A stretch of 6,678 nt of DNA, taken from an uncultured Anaerolineae bacterium (GTDB taxonomy: Bacteria > Chloroflexota > Anaerolineae > Anaerolineales > UBA11858). Numbering within the stretch: the stretch's first letter is position 1; every line of letters starts with the position of its first letter. Location of the stretch: the NCBI GenBank assembly GCA_937893815.1, contig CALCSH010000354.1, positions 1-6,678 of the forward strand, in the 5' to 3' direction. A program made the translations under genes and the position numbers. The notes below the pieces were generated by a model. The model was not told the DNA's origin and did no database searches. It saw nothing but the letters and a program-made list of their open reading frames with translations. Shown here one piece after another: positions 1-6,637 of this stretch.

Positions 1-195
1 AATGGTTTCTCATTATCCGGCATCCGAGATCGAGTAAATTTAGACGACGATGTGCTACCTGACGAAGAATTGCGTCCACATCTCCAGCGTTTATTGGCCG
101 AAGTATTTGACTTATTGAGTATACTAACTGGTGATATGTTGACGTCACCGCTCATCGAGAAGTTGAGTGATCATTTAAAGACCGAAAAAGAATGA
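1..195 (+). CDS. C-terminal 64 residues of an unidentified protein (5' end outside window)
   Basis: Frame 1 is open from the first base to a TGA at 193-195; the other two forward frames are closed by stops within this stretch, which supports real coding. The visible residues are mostly charged and leucine-rich. A segment starting about residue 25 (PDEELRPHLQRLLAEVF) continues into a likely amphipathic helical tail ending in KTEKE. No catalytic motif, membrane segment or recognisable domain is present in this tail, so I assign no function. The stop is 32 bases before the start of the large REC/HD-GYP gene on the same strand, and I see no terminator between them, so the two are probably co-transcribed. 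That makes this gene a candidate partner, but the tail does not resemble the ATP-binding end of a histidine kinase. Coding status is fairly sure; identity is unknown. Confidence 0.7.
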   Translation, partial: NGFSLSGIRDRVNLDDDVLPDEELRPHLQRLLAEVFDLLSILTGDMLTSPLIEKLSDHLKTEKE

Positions 196-216
196 CCAAT
201 CGTAAATAAGTGATCC

Positions 217-220
217 GAGG
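217..220 (+). promoter_or_regulatory. Ribosome binding site deciding the start of the REC/HD-GYP gene
   Basis: A GAGG core lies 7 bases before the ATG at 228, an ideal Shine-Dalgarno distance. The longer in-frame option, a GTG at 210, has only an A-rich stretch in front of it and would sit before this site. The ATG at 228 is therefore preferred. Confidence 0.65.
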
Positions 221-227
221 ATCAATT

Positions 228-3200
228 ATGCCAGATAGGATTCTGAAAAAAGACACGCAACCGATAAATTCCCAGATCATTCTGGTCGTCGATGACAACC
301 AGGGTTTTCTGAGCAGTATCTGCGATAATCTCGAAGATGAAGGCTACCAAGTCGTGCAAGCGCTCAATGGCGCCGAAGCTCTGGAAGTTTTCAACCGTCT
401 CACGCCCAGTCTCATTTTGATGGATATCAGAATGCCGGTGATGGACGGTTTCGATGCCTGTCAGCGCATCCGGCAACTGTCAGACGGCTATCCTATCCCC
501 ATTATTTTCATGACCGCATTCGATGAAGAATCATCGATCGAACAGGCATTCGCGGCTGGCGCAACCGATTATGTGGTTAAGCCCATTCGATGGCCGGTAT
601 TAAATGCCCGAATTCAGAATCTACTAAAAACTCAAACGGCCGAACAACGCTTCTCGGCTCTAGCAGAATCGGCGACGGATGGTATTATCACCATTGATCA
701 ACAAGGCGTTATCCTTTACACAAATCCAGCCGCCAATAAAATATTTGGATATGAAGCAAACGAACTTTTGGGCCAGGCTCTGGAAATTTTGATGCCCGAT
801 GAGTTTCGGAATAAACATCGCAAAAATTTGCAGCACTATATCCAGACCCGCCTGCCCAAAATTATTGGAAAAACAATAGGATTGTTGGCTATACGCAAAA
901 ATGGACAGCGATTCCCGATTGAGCTTTCCCTATCAATGACCGAATTCAGTGGAGAATTGAGTTTCACGGGTGTGCTCCGTGATATCACCGAGCGCGCGCA
1001 AAATGAAAAACAAATTGAGGAAAGTCAGGCACGCTACCAGCATATCTTCGAGACCGCTGGTGTTTCGTTATGGGTGGAGGATTTCTCCCAGGTCAAAGTG
1101 GCGATTGAAGAATTAAAAACACAAGGTATCGCCGACTTCCGCGCCTATATGGATGCCCATCCAAAGTTTTTGGCTGAGATGGCACGCTCCATAAAAATCG
1201 TGGACGTCAATCAAACCACTTTGCAAATGTTAAAAGCAGAAAGCAAAGATGTGTTAATCGGGCAGCTCCAAAAAGTTTTCACATTGGAAACATTGGAAAT
1301 TGTGCGAGATGAAATCATCGCCATCGCGAATGGAAGAACTTATTTTGAAGGAGAAACCATCAATCGAACGCTCCAGGGCCAAGTGATCAATGTTCTCATC
1401 ACCATCGTTTTCCCGAAGGACGCGGAGCAGTTCAACGAAGTATTGGTCAGCGCTATCGAAATTACCGACCGGGTGCTACTGGAAAAAGAAACCAAACAAC
1501 GCGCAGACTTAATGAGTCAGCTAGCCCAGATCGGCGAAGCATTAAACCGATCTTTCAGCGAAACACAGGCGATCGAGATCATCGGCGAGAGCGGAATGGC
1601 GCTAAGCGGTGTCGACCGAGCCGCGATTTTCGAAATTGATACAAATAGCACCGTCAGTTGTCTTTGGTTTCATAATATTTCCCCCGAACATATTGAGGCT
1701 GCTGTCACCCAGTTCGAAGATTTGCCTGGGGGAAAATTCATCAGTCAAATTGATCCAGTTTTAATTGAAGATATTAATATCTTGCCGGAAGAATCGCCCG
1801 GTTCAAAACTGGCGAAACAGGAAGGCTTCCAGGCGGTTGGTCTTTGGCCATTGGTGTATGAAGACCGGACTGTGGCCATATTCGCAAGCTACCATCTTCT
1901 ACCCCATACCTGGCTTCCTGCGGAACAAGAGGTCTTACTTGCCTTTTCCCGCCAGGCCGCTGTGGCGCTGGAGAACACCCGCCTTATTCAAAAGGAACAA
2001 CAGCGCCGCCAGGAACTGGCACGGCTGTATCGTGCCTCCGAAGCCTTACAATCCAGCACCAAACCCGATCTCGCTCAACTTGCCCAATCGATTGTGGAAA
2101 CCGTCCTACGCGAATTCAATCAATCGAATTGCAGCCTCATACTGGTCAGACCCGATCAACAAGAACTCCAAAGGATTGCGGTAGCAGGCTCCTTTGCAAA
2201 CGAAGTCAGCAAAGGGCAATTATTCAAGGATGGCCCCGGTCTGGTGCCAACCGCCATTGCAAATGGCGAAATCGTAAATATTCCCGATGTCAGCAACAAT
2301 CCCGATTACTTGCCTCACTGGGGCAATGCTGGATCAGAGATCGCCATACCATTAAAAATTGGGTCGCATGTGATTGGGGCAATCGATCTGCAAAGCGCAG
2401 AAAACGACGCCTTCAGTGAAGATGACGAACGCTTGTTATCCAGCTTTGCCAACCGCGCCGCCCTGGCAATAACGAACGCAAACCTGTTCGCCGAAACACA
2501 AAATCAAACGATGGAACTGGTATCGTTAAATGATCAGCTTTGGGCCTTAAATGTGACCCTGGAAGAACGTGTTCGTCAACGCACTTATGAACTCCAGGTT
2601 CTGCATGAGCTTTCCCAAGAGATTAGCTATACGCTGGATTACGAAGAACTTTTTCGGCGTATGTTGGCACACCTGCACCGCATTGTAGATTACGATGTGG
2701 CCATGAGCCTGCTTTATGAAAATGATCAACCCCGCCTCTATCAACGGTTAAACCGCCGTCTGGCACCAGCCACTGAAGCAGCAATCCAATCGCAACTGAT
2801 TACCACTTTCGAACGCATGTATCATGGTCAGCCGATCAACTGGGATCAATTAACCATCCACACTTTGGATCGCGAGTCGTCCGACCTGTCAGAGAGTGCC
2901 TTCCTGGATGATGAACTCGATCAGAATCTCGGTTCAGTTTTTCAAGTCCCGCTGATTATGCAATCCAACCAGCAAATCGTTGGGTTGTTATTTGTCGGAG
3001 CAGAGAAAGTTGCCGCGTTTTCCGAAGACAGTGTCCGATTACTCTACACCCTGGCTACCCAGGCCTCCATATCCCTCGAACGTCTGCGCTCTTTGATGGA
3101 TGTCGAACAACAACGCCTGGAAAGCCTGGTAGAACGCGTCCCCGAAGGAATCATACTGCTCAACCAACGCAAGAATATCGTACTGGATAATCCCGCAGGG

Positions 3201-5060
3201 AGGCGTTATCTTGAGAGATTGGCCACACTGTCCGCTGAGCAAACGTTAACCCACCTCGGATCCCAGGAAATTGAGCACTACCTGCATCCGCGGGAAGACG
3301 GCCTGCCCCATGAAATTACCATCGACCATGGAGGGCACCAGATTTTCGAGGTGGCCAGCCGCCCGATCGATTCGGGTCCCGAAACCGGGGGGTGGGCGCT
3401 CACGTTATGGGATGTCACCTGGGAACGTGATCTACTGGCAACCGAAAAAACCCGCCGCCGCGAACTCGATGCGCTTTACGGCCTATCGCGCGAATTGGCG
3501 ACAACCGACAATCTAAATGATGTTTTGCAAACCATTGCAAAACACTCCGTTGAAAGTGTGCGGATCACTTTCTCCCGGGTTCTGTTGGCAAAGAATAACG
3601 AATTCCGCTGCTGGTCAGCCTACCCCATTCGAGCGTTCCAGGGAGATCTGGGCGTCAATCATCTGGAAGATGAATTTCTCTGGCCTGCATATCAACAGGT
3701 TTTATCAGCAAACCAACCCCAAATCTATTCTTCCGACGATTGCTCCCTGCCGCAAGAAGTTTGTGTGGGGCTGATGCGGGACATTGCTCAGTCAATCTGT
3801 CTGATTCCTTTGCGAATTGGGAATGAATCGATAGGCATCCTGGTTTTGGGTGAATCACGCGACGAAAATCGCGAACCCTTTGATGCCTACAAATTGCGTC
3901 TGGCAAGCGCCATCGGTGACCAAGCTGCCAGCGCAATTCATCGCGCAACGTTGCACCAACAGACCCGGCAACGGCTCGACCGGCTGGCGGCGCTGCGACA
4001 AATCGATGTTGCCATCACATCCAGTGTCGACTTGCGGATAACGCTGTCGGTCTTGCTCGACCAAATTCGACAGCAGCTAACAGTTGATGCCGCGGATGTA
4101 TTGTTACTCAATCCTTACCTGCACACGCTGGAATATGTTTATGGTTTGGGATTCCGCACAAATCGAATGAAAAGCCTGGTCGCCCGCCTCGATGTAGGCT
4201 ATGCCGGACAAGTCGTTTTGACCAGAGAAACGGTACACATCGCAGATATCAACGAGAACTTACCAGATGATGATTTGGCAGTCATCATCAGCGGCGAAGA
4301 ATTCCATACCTATTTTGGCGTGCCATTGATCGCCAAAGGAAATATCAAAGGCGTTCTGGAAATCTATCACCGATCCGCACTGCGCCCGGATGAAGATTGG
4401 CTGAATTTCTTGCAAACGCTTGCGGGACAAACTGCGATTGCCATAGATAACTCTGAGATGTTCGAAAACCTGACCCGATCCAATCTTGAGCTGCGAATGG
4501 CGTACGATGCTACCATCGAGGGCTGGGCACGCACACTGGAATATCGGGACATGGAAACAGAAGGCCACAGCCGACGGGTGGTTGACCTGACGATTAAATT
4601 AGCCAATTCGATGGGTGTTCAAAGAGATGAATTGGTGAAAATTCGACGAGGCGCCTTACTGCACGATATCGGCAAAATGGGCATCCCTGACAACATCTTG
4701 CGCAAACCTGGCCCGCTGGATGACGAGGAATGGAAATTGATGCGACAGCATCCGCTATTTGCCTACGAGATGCTCAAACCGATTGATTTTCTACATGGCG
4801 CCCTGGATATCCCTTACTCCCATCACGAGCGTTGGGATGGCACAGGCTATCCGCAAGGATTACGCGGAACTCAAATTCCTCAATCGGCGCGTATCTTTGC
4901 CATCGTAGATGTATGGGATGCGCTGAATACGGACCGCCCCTACCGCAAGGCTTGGCCGAAGGAAAGGATCATTGCTCATCTTCAAGAGCAATCCGGAACG
5001 CATTTCGACCCTCAGGTGGTGGATGCTTTTATCAGCTTGCTACAAAATAGCGAAAAATAG
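228..5060 (+). CDS. Multi-sensor response regulator with C-terminal HD-GYP c-di-GMP phosphodiesterase
   Basis: Soluble 1610-residue protein predicted to hydrolyse cyclic di-GMP in response to phosphorylation and several ligands. Domains by residue, counted from the ATG at 228: receiver 16-135 (acidic pair D22/D23, phospho-acceptor D66, T96, K118-P119); FixL-like PAS 139-256; long-variant PAS 269-416; GAF 430-590; GAF 598-755; helical linker 755-790 with the LEERV/RT signalling-helix pattern; GAF 790-955; degenerate PAS 960-1070; GAF 1080-1245; GAF 1252-1415; HD-GYP 1420-1605. HD-GYP residues visible are E1443, H1447, H1479-D1480, K1483, H1508, H1532-H1533-E1534, the DGTGYP block 1537-1542, D1561 and RPYR 1570-1573. 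All are as expected for an active enzyme. There is no signal peptide, membrane segment, GGDEF, EAL or kinase domain. Typical RpfG-like regulators have the receiver next to HD-GYP; here about 1280 residues separate them. GAF and PAS limits are approximate, and their ligands are unknown. A GTG at 210 would add six residues but lacks a good ribosome site. Confidence 0.93.
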   Translation: MPDRILKKDTQPINSQIILVVDDNQGFLSSICDNLEDEGYQVVQALNGAEALEVFNRLTPSLILMDIRMPVMDGFDACQRIRQLSDGYPIPIIFMTAFDEESSIEQAFAAGATDYVVKPIRWPVLNARIQNLLKTQTAEQRFSALAESATDGIITIDQQGVILYTNPAANKIFGYEANELLGQALEILMPDEFRNKHRKNLQHYIQTRLPKIIGKTIGLLAIRKNGQRFPIELSLSMTEFSGELSFTGVLRDITERAQNEKQIEESQARYQHIFETAGVSLWVEDFSQVKVAIEELKTQGIADFRAYMDAHPKFLAEMARSIKIVDVNQTTLQMLKAESKDVLIGQLQKVFTLETLEIVRDEIIAIANGRTYFEGETINRTLQGQVINVLITIVFPKDAEQFNEVLVSAIEITDRVLLEKETKQRADLMSQLAQIGEALNRSFSETQAIEIIGESGMALSGVDRAAIFEIDTNSTVSCLWFHNISPEHIEAAVTQFEDLPGGKFISQIDPVLIEDINILPEESPGSKLAKQEGFQAVGLWPLVYEDRTVAIFASYHLLPHTWLPAEQEVLLAFSRQAAVALENTRLIQKEQQRRQELARLYRASEALQSSTKPDLAQLAQSIVETVLREFNQSNCSLILVRPDQQELQRIAVAGSFANEVSKGQLFKDGPGLVPTAIANGEIVNIPDVSNNPDYLPHWGNAGSEIAIPLKIGSHVIGAIDLQSAENDAFSEDDERLLSSFANRAALAITNANLFAETQNQTMELVSLNDQLWALNVTLEERVRQRTYELQVLHELSQEISYTLDYEELFRRMLAHLHRIVDYDVAMSLLYENDQPRLYQRLNRRLAPATEAAIQSQLITTFERMYHGQPINWDQLTIHTLDRESSDLSESAFLDDELDQNLGSVFQVPLIMQSNQQIVGLLFVGAEKVAAFSEDSVRLLYTLATQASISLERLRSLMDVEQQRLESLVERVPEGIILLNQRKNIVLDNPAGRRYLERLATLSAEQTLTHLGSQEIEHYLHPREDGLPHEITIDHGGHQIFEVASRPIDSGPETGGWALTLWDVTWERDLLATEKTRRRELDALYGLSRELATTDNLNDVLQTIAKHSVESVRITFSRVLLAKNNEFRCWSAYPIRAFQGDLGVNHLEDEFLWPAYQQVLSANQPQIYSSDDCSLPQEVCVGLMRDIAQSICLIPLRIGNESIGILVLGESRDENREPFDAYKLRLASAIGDQAASAIHRATLHQQTRQRLDRLAALRQIDVAITSSVDLRITLSVLLDQIRQQLTVDAADVLLLNPYLHTLEYVYGLGFRTNRMKSLVARLDVGYAGQVVLTRETVHIADINENLPDDDLAVIISGEEFHTYFGVPLIAKGNIKGVLEIYHRSALRPDEDWLNFLQTLAGQTAIAIDNSEMFENLTRSNLELRMAYDATIEGWARTLEYRDMETEGHSRRVVDLTIKLANSMGVQRDELVKIRRGALLHDIGKMGIPDNILRKPGPLDDEEWKLMRQHPLFAYEMLKPIDFLHGALDIPYSHHERWDGTGYPQGLRGTQIPQSARIFAIVDVWDALNTDRPYRKAWPKERIIAHLQEQSGTHFDPQVVDAFISLLQNSEK
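273..632 (+). other. Receiver (REC) domain, region of the REC/HD-GYP protein
   Basis: Residues 16-135 follow the CheY-like order: hydrophobic strand then D22-D23, D66 in a MDIRMPVMDG block (codon 423-425), T96 in an IIFMTA strand, and K118-P119. Every residue needed for phosphotransfer from a histidine kinase is present. No kinase is encoded in the window, so the phosphodonor is not known. Confidence 0.93.
642..995 (+). other. FixL-like PAS domain, region of the REC/HD-GYP protein
   Basis: Residues 139-256 show the PAS pattern: ESATDGIITID, then a YTNPAANKIFGY helix, ELLGQ, a MPDEFR stretch, then a RKNGQRFPIELS strand, and the closing FTGVLRDITER. This is the subclass that includes rhizobial FixL. 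His197 (codon 816-818) falls at the FixL proximal haem ligand position in my ungapped alignment from memory, while the FixL distal arginine is replaced by Ile217. Haem binding is possible but unproven, since many related PAS domains without haem also carry this histidine. Confidence 0.85.
1032..1475 (+). other. Long-variant PAS domain, region of the REC/HD-GYP protein
   Basis: Residues 269-416 begin like a PAS (RYQHIFETAGVSLWVEDFS) but carry an extra helical insertion of about 40 residues, including DFRAYMDAHPKFL, before the usual VDVNQTTLQML helix. I recall this insertion as a recurring PAS subclass (WEEDFS, then HP, then VDVN) in bacterial sensor proteins. The ligand is not known to me. The end at IEITDR is the usual PAS exit into a coiled coil. 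Confidence 0.75.
1515..2492 (+). other. Tandem GAF domains 1 and 2, region of the REC/HD-GYP protein
   Basis: Residues 430-590 and 598-755 each run from a helical LxxIGEALN or LYRASEALQ entry to an AVALENTRL or ALAITNANLF exit helix, the usual GAF borders. The second has the commonest GAF core: GPGLVPTAIANGE, IVNIPDVSNNPDY, then an IAIPLKIGSHVIGAIDLQS strand. The first is more divergent. Neither has a complete NKFDE cyclic-nucleotide motif, so the ligand cannot be named. They do not look like recent duplicates of each other. Confidence 0.8.
2595..3092 (+). other. GAF domain 3, region of the REC/HD-GYP protein
   Basis: Residues 790-955 follow a signalling helix (about 755-790, LEERVRQRTYELQVLHEL) and show a GAF-like entry, a central VFQVPLIMQSNQQIVGLLFVG strand pair, and an LLYTLATQASISLERL exit helix. 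The middle is divergent and has no ligand motif I recognise. Confidence 0.7.
3105..3437 (+). other. Degenerate third PAS domain, region of the REC/HD-GYP protein
   Basis: Residues 960-1070 start with LVERVPEGIILLNQ and a NIVLDNPAGRRYL helix, as in PAS, and end with a GWALTLWDVTWERDL strand and exit. The central part is shorter and lacks a clear F-alpha motif. The fold call is moderate; a cofactor is not suggested. Confidence 0.65.
3465..4472 (+). other. GAF domains 4 and 5, region of the REC/HD-GYP protein
   Basis: Residues 1080-1245 and 1252-1415. GAF4 begins with LYGLSRELATTDNL and has the SICLIPLRIGNESIGILVLG strand pair. GAF5 begins with LRQIDVAITSSVDL and contains AADVLLLNPYLHTLEYVYG, GYAGQVVL and a VPLIAKGNIKGVLEIYHR strand. 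From memory, GAF5 and the adjoining linker AYDATIEGWARTLEYRD form a conserved block always seen with HD-GYP, so this is probably the domain that directly controls the output. Confidence 0.78.
4485..5042 (+). other. HD-GYP phosphodiesterase output domain
   Basis: Residues 1420-1605. The metal and substrate motifs are in order: ETEGH (E1443, H1447), LLHDIGKMGIPD (H1479, D1480, K1483), H1508, HHERWDGTGYP (1532-1542), VDVWDAL (D1561) and RPYR. The domain hydrolyses the phosphodiester bonds of c-di-GMP, giving pGpG or GMP. Nothing needed for activity is missing. Confidence 0.93.
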
Positions 5061-5100
5061 AGTTACAGCAGGCGCTTCGCACCTATCCATAACTCTATTT
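5053..5100 (-). terminator. Inverted-repeat terminator between convergent genes, best on the minus strand
   Basis: Arms 5055-5065 and 5090-5100 are perfect 11-base reverse complements around a 24-base loop. Inside the loop, 5070-5084 forms a second stem: in minus-strand RNA six pairs including one U-G wobble around a GAA triloop, while in plus-strand RNA the same position is a C-A mismatch. On the minus strand the outer stem is followed directly by a five-U run (A run at 5053-5057). On the plus strand only three U residues end the stem. It therefore suits termination of the LCP gene, about 125 bases after its stop, and may weakly stop the signalling gene, whose TAG lies in the left arm. The outer stem is AT-rich, so efficiency is uncertain. 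Confidence 0.6.
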
Positions 5101-5224
5101 GGTATCTGGGAATCCCCTTGGTAGGTTATCCGCATTAAAGAATGTCTATTTTCTGTATTCCCGCTCACATGGTCGAGAAAGTCCCGGTAGGTTCTTTTCG
5201 TTACGAATCCATTTCATTACTGGC
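5061..5224. other. Convergent intergenic region
   Basis: These 164 bases separate the stops of the signalling gene and the LCP gene. Apart from the inverted repeat at its left edge I see no gene, RNA structure or promoter. A tight 11-base palindrome at 5197-5207 and an 8-base direct repeat (GGTAGGTT at 5120 and 5186) are present but are within chance expectation. Confidence 0.6.
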
Positions 5225-6625
5225 TCAAGGCATTGGGTTATTCGTTCCCCAATCTGCGCCGATGGTTACGGTGATATCAACCGGGCTATCAGGGTTGTAT
5301 TCGAAAACATAATTCCCGGGGGTAACAGCGAACAACTCCACCAGATATTTGGCCGTATGTGGGTTGCCGGTATAGTCGGTTATGCGAGTGATGGTCGTAT
5401 ATTCGCCATTGTTGATTTCAATGATATTGGCGCCCTGCGATTGCAAATACACCTGAGTTCTACTCCCCATACCGTCAACCAGACTACCATTTCGAAGCGA
5501 AATTCTGGCGGCCTCGGCAACCATGCGCTCTTGCTGCGTGCCGGGCGCCAGCGGGCCCAGGGTTCCGGTATTGGTCAAAAATACCTCATCCCGAATCTCG
5601 CGTACCTTGTCCGGGAGGGGCACCAATATTTTTTGTTCGTCGGGCGATTCTGCCAATAAGACTTCCGTAATCGAGATAGCCCCCCGTTCGATATTACCTT
5701 CTGGGATTTTCTGAGCCAGCAGTGCCAATTTGAGCACTTCGTCCAGTTGCATATTGGTTTGGATGCCCGAAACGAGTTCAGCATACAGAACAGGCGCTTT
5801 ACTGATCATCAGACCCAGCGCTTCCGGGCTGAGCATACGGTCACGGATGCCCATGATGACCTGCTGTTGGCGTTGCGCCCGATCCAGGTCGCCGCCTTCG
5901 GAGTTGCGCGCCCGAGCATAGGCCAGCGCCAACTCACCATACAGGGTCTGACGCTCCGGCTTGAGGATGACCGGATCGCCTACGATGGGGTCAATTTTTA
6001 TCTTTTCGGGCACATCGATCTTGACGCCGCCAATTTCATCGATAAAACGCACAAAGGCCCCAAAGTCAATTTGGGCGTAATAGTTGATCGGGACTCCTAC
6101 CAACTGTTCGACTGTTTTAACCGCCAGCGCTGGCCCGCCCCCCGGATAATCATACACTTCTCCCAAAAAATAAGCCGTATTGATGCGATCATTCTCAAAA
6201 CCCGGGATCGATACCCATAAATCGCGCGGAATCGACAGCATCCCGGCGGTTTGGCTGAGAGGATCGATGGTCAGGAGCATCATCGTATCGGTGCGCGCTG
6301 GCCCATCTCCTGCGGACCAATCGCGGTAATCCAGCCCCATCACCAGGATCGTCACCCGGCTGGTGCCATCCCAGGATGGGAGAATCCCTTCGGGGACAAA
6401 ATTGATCTCAGGAAGCGCCTCACCAGCAATCGCTACAGGAGAGGCTTCTTGTCCAAAATTGAGATCGGATAAAGCGTTCAAATCCGTTCCCAACATGCCA
6501 AGTTGTTTGGATAAGCGATAAAATCCAATCAGGGAGAGAATAAGCAATACCACAAGCGCGATCAGCAATCCGATGCGCAGGGATTTTGAATTTGGCGTGG
6601 TCTTCAGTTTTTCTACAAGCTTCAT
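5225..6625 (-). CDS. LytR-CpsA-Psr (LCP) family cell-wall glycopolymer ligase with LytR_C domain
   Basis: A 466-residue membrane-anchored protein, counted from the ATG at 6625. LCP enzymes transfer anionic glycopolymers or polysaccharides from undecaprenyl-diphosphate carriers to peptidoglycan on the outer face of the membrane. A basic N-terminus precedes one membrane segment (about 17-36, RIGLLIALVVLLILSLIGFY), then a linker, the LCP domain (about 89-273) and a LytR_C domain (about 378-460) ending in IGADW. Residues matching the family active site are R111-T-D113, R134-D135 in SIPRD, R147, R238 in YARAR, and R249 and Q253 in DLDRAQRQQ, so it should be active. This start has AAAGG seven bases upstream; an ATG at 6646 would add MALKGRN and has a weaker GAG site, and is the main alternative. 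It runs convergent to the signalling gene. The polymer transferred cannot be told from the sequence. Confidence 0.92.
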   Translation of the reverse strand: MKLVEKLKTTPNSKSLRIGLLIALVVLLILSLIGFYRLSKQLGMLGTDLNALSDLNFGQEASPVAIAGEALPEINFVPEGILPSWDGTSRVTILVMGLDYRDWSAGDGPARTDTMMLLTIDPLSQTAGMLSIPRDLWVSIPGFENDRINTAYFLGEVYDYPGGGPALAVKTVEQLVGVPINYYAQIDFGAFVRFIDEIGGVKIDVPEKIKIDPIVGDPVILKPERQTLYGELALAYARARNSEGGDLDRAQRQQQVIMGIRDRMLSPEALGLMISKAPVLYAELVSGIQTNMQLDEVLKLALLAQKIPEGNIERGAISITEVLLAESPDEQKILVPLPDKVREIRDEVFLTNTGTLGPLAPGTQQERMVAEAARISLRNGSLVDGMGSRTQVYLQSQGANIIEINNGEYTTITRITDYTGNPHTAKYLVELFAVTPGNYVFEYNPDSPVDITVTIGADWGTNNPMP

Positions 6626-6632
6626 ATTTCTA

Positions 6633-6637
6633 CCTTT
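6633..6637 (-). promoter_or_regulatory. Ribosome binding site supporting the LCP start at 6625
   Basis: Read on the minus strand, AAAGG is followed by seven bases (TAGAAAT) and then the ATG at 6625. The site lies inside the reading frame of the longer alternative that starts at 6646, so the choice rests on this site and is moderate. Confidence 0.45.

Noticed and set aside
4..60. GFSLSGIRDRV in the partial upstream protein resembles the G2 box of NarL-type histidine kinases
   Set aside because: The glycines and the following GG and strand pattern of that kinase family are missing, and the next residues are a long acidic helix. The likeness looks accidental.
139..167. TTGACG as a -35 promoter element before the large gene
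   Set aside because: No acceptable -10 hexamer lies 16-18 bases downstream, and the site is inside the upstream coding frame.
210..227. GTG at 210 as the start of the large signalling gene
   Set aside because: It has no proper ribosome site, while the ATG at 228 has GAGG at ideal distance inside this stretch. The six extra residues add nothing to the receiver domain.
1765..2419. Two overlapping alternative-frame open stretches inside the large gene
   Set aside because: Both are shadows: the main frame here encodes clear GAF domains, and the alternative products are rich in W, R and P without any domain.
2019..2492. GAF2 as a cyclic-nucleotide-binding GAF because of an FSEDDE stretch
   Set aside because: The NK part of the NKFDE motif is absent, and FSEDDE-like sequence before the last helix is common in GAF domains of all kinds.
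3735..3770. DDC and a second cysteine in GAF4 as a bilin-binding site like cyanobacteriochromes
   Set aside because: The DXCF motif lacks its phenylalanine and there is no canonical Cys-His pair in the GAF core, so chromophore attachment is not supported.
5120..5193. Direct repeat GGTAGGTT, 66 bases apart, in the intergenic region
   Set aside because: Only eight bases match and no further copies or flanking structure are seen; this is expected by chance.
5747..6220. Long plus-strand open frame opposite the LCP gene
   Set aside because: It lies fully inside the LCP coding region, has no recognisable domain and no ribosome site, and the LCP product is clearly real.
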